A stretch of DNA of 64,000 bases from Lachnospiraceae bacterium (GTDB taxonomy: Bacteria; Bacillota; Clostridia; Lachnospirales; Lachnospiraceae), in assembly GCA_029053015.1 (NCBI GenBank), contig JAIDHX010000052.1, positions 57,437-121,436 on the forward strand, written 5' to 3'. A program made the position numbers and the translations under genes. The notes under the pieces were generated by a model. It saw nothing but the letters and a program-made list of their open reading frames with translations, was not told the DNA's origin and did no database searches. Shown here one piece after another: positions 63,966 through 64,000 of this stretch; position 1 is the stretch's first letter, and each line of letters opens with the position of its first letter.

Positions 63966-64000
63966 AATCATTCTCCTTTCAGAAAAAGGGCATGGAACAG

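Larger units (their letters stand above)
51840..64000. mobile_element. Integrated conjugative or plasmid-like element (runs past the window end)
   Basis: From upstream of ychF to the window end all genes are of mobile-element type: tyrosine integrase at the edge, IS30 insertion, regulator genes, ParR/ParM-type partition, Rpn nuclease, PcfJ/PcfK. The left end is probably in 51840-51950, where GCACCAATT occurs twice (51901-51920 region) in AT-rich DNA between the ychF start and the integrase stop. The right end and conjugation genes are not in view. Exact att core not identifiable from one end. Confidence 0.75.

Overview
The window reads as the chromosome of a spore-forming, low-to-mid GC Firmicute of the class Clostridia, most likely a Lachnospiraceae member. 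The grounds are the sporulation genes (spoIIGA, sigE, sigG, a YlmC-like gene), the Clostridia-style division and cell-wall (dcw) cluster, a YtrA-type GntR/ABC locus, a DUF5688-like protein, consensus AGGAGG ribosome sites with frequent TTG/GTG starts, and a conjugative-element cargo typical of gut Clostridia. Nearly everything lies on the minus strand. The exceptions are the truncated first gene and sigG. Family names come from recognised sequence motifs; no database search was possible.

Layout. 1-1.5 kb: C-terminal part of a large 2-hydroxyacyl-CoA dehydratase/activase-type protein. 1.6-4.5 kb: GntR regulator, ABC ATPase and two membrane proteins under one promoter with an overlapping operator. 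4.5-5.2 kb: gene-free DNA with two long palindromic elements. 5.2-13.6 kb: ddl, a 95-aa orphan, an acyltransferase, alr, yraN, pgeF and a two-component system with a very large sensor. 13.7-17.4 kb: rluB-like, ligA, metA. 17.7-23.6 kb: FtsX-type permease, ATPase, response regulator and kinase (peptide or antibiotic sensing type), preceded by a small membrane protein. 23.7-29.8 kb: gdhA, a small unknown, a Gfo/Idh/MocA oxidoreductase, an SH3 protein, tRNA-Arg(CCG), a DUF5688-like protein, efp. 29.9-33.2 kb: ylmC, then nrdR-yqeG-aroE-aroK-aroQ behind a near-perfect promoter. 33.3-36.1 kb: sigG (inverted), a small unknown, sigE, spoIIGA. 36.3-49.8 kb: the dcw cluster mraZ-rsmH-ftsL-two class B PBPs-mraY-murD-ftsW-(palindromic elements)-murA-ftsQ-ftsZ, with four MraZ boxes at its head. 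50-51.8 kb: an XRE/TPR regulator and ychF.

From about 51.85 kb to the window end is an integrated mobile element: a tyrosine integrase next to ychF, an IS30-family insertion with a 20-bp repeat array beside it, a LytTR/AgrC-like quorum-sensing pair (kinase frameshifted), a ParM/ParR segregation pair (parM split by an 8-bp tandem duplication), an Rpn-type nuclease, and a PcfJ/PcfK-type module with a 52-aa gene that is easily missed.

The most unusual signal is a family of long, nearly perfect palindromes at 4.6-5.1 kb and 39.7-40.2 kb. The outer 27-30 bp arms differ completely between copies but are self-complementary in each. The ~75-nt inner core is conserved, with a fixed unpaired motif (CGCTCTCGCTC) and inner stems that covary. 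Both loci hold copies in opposing orientation around a shared flanking sequence. This pattern fits a structured RNA or a hairpin-DNA mobile element that I do not recognise.
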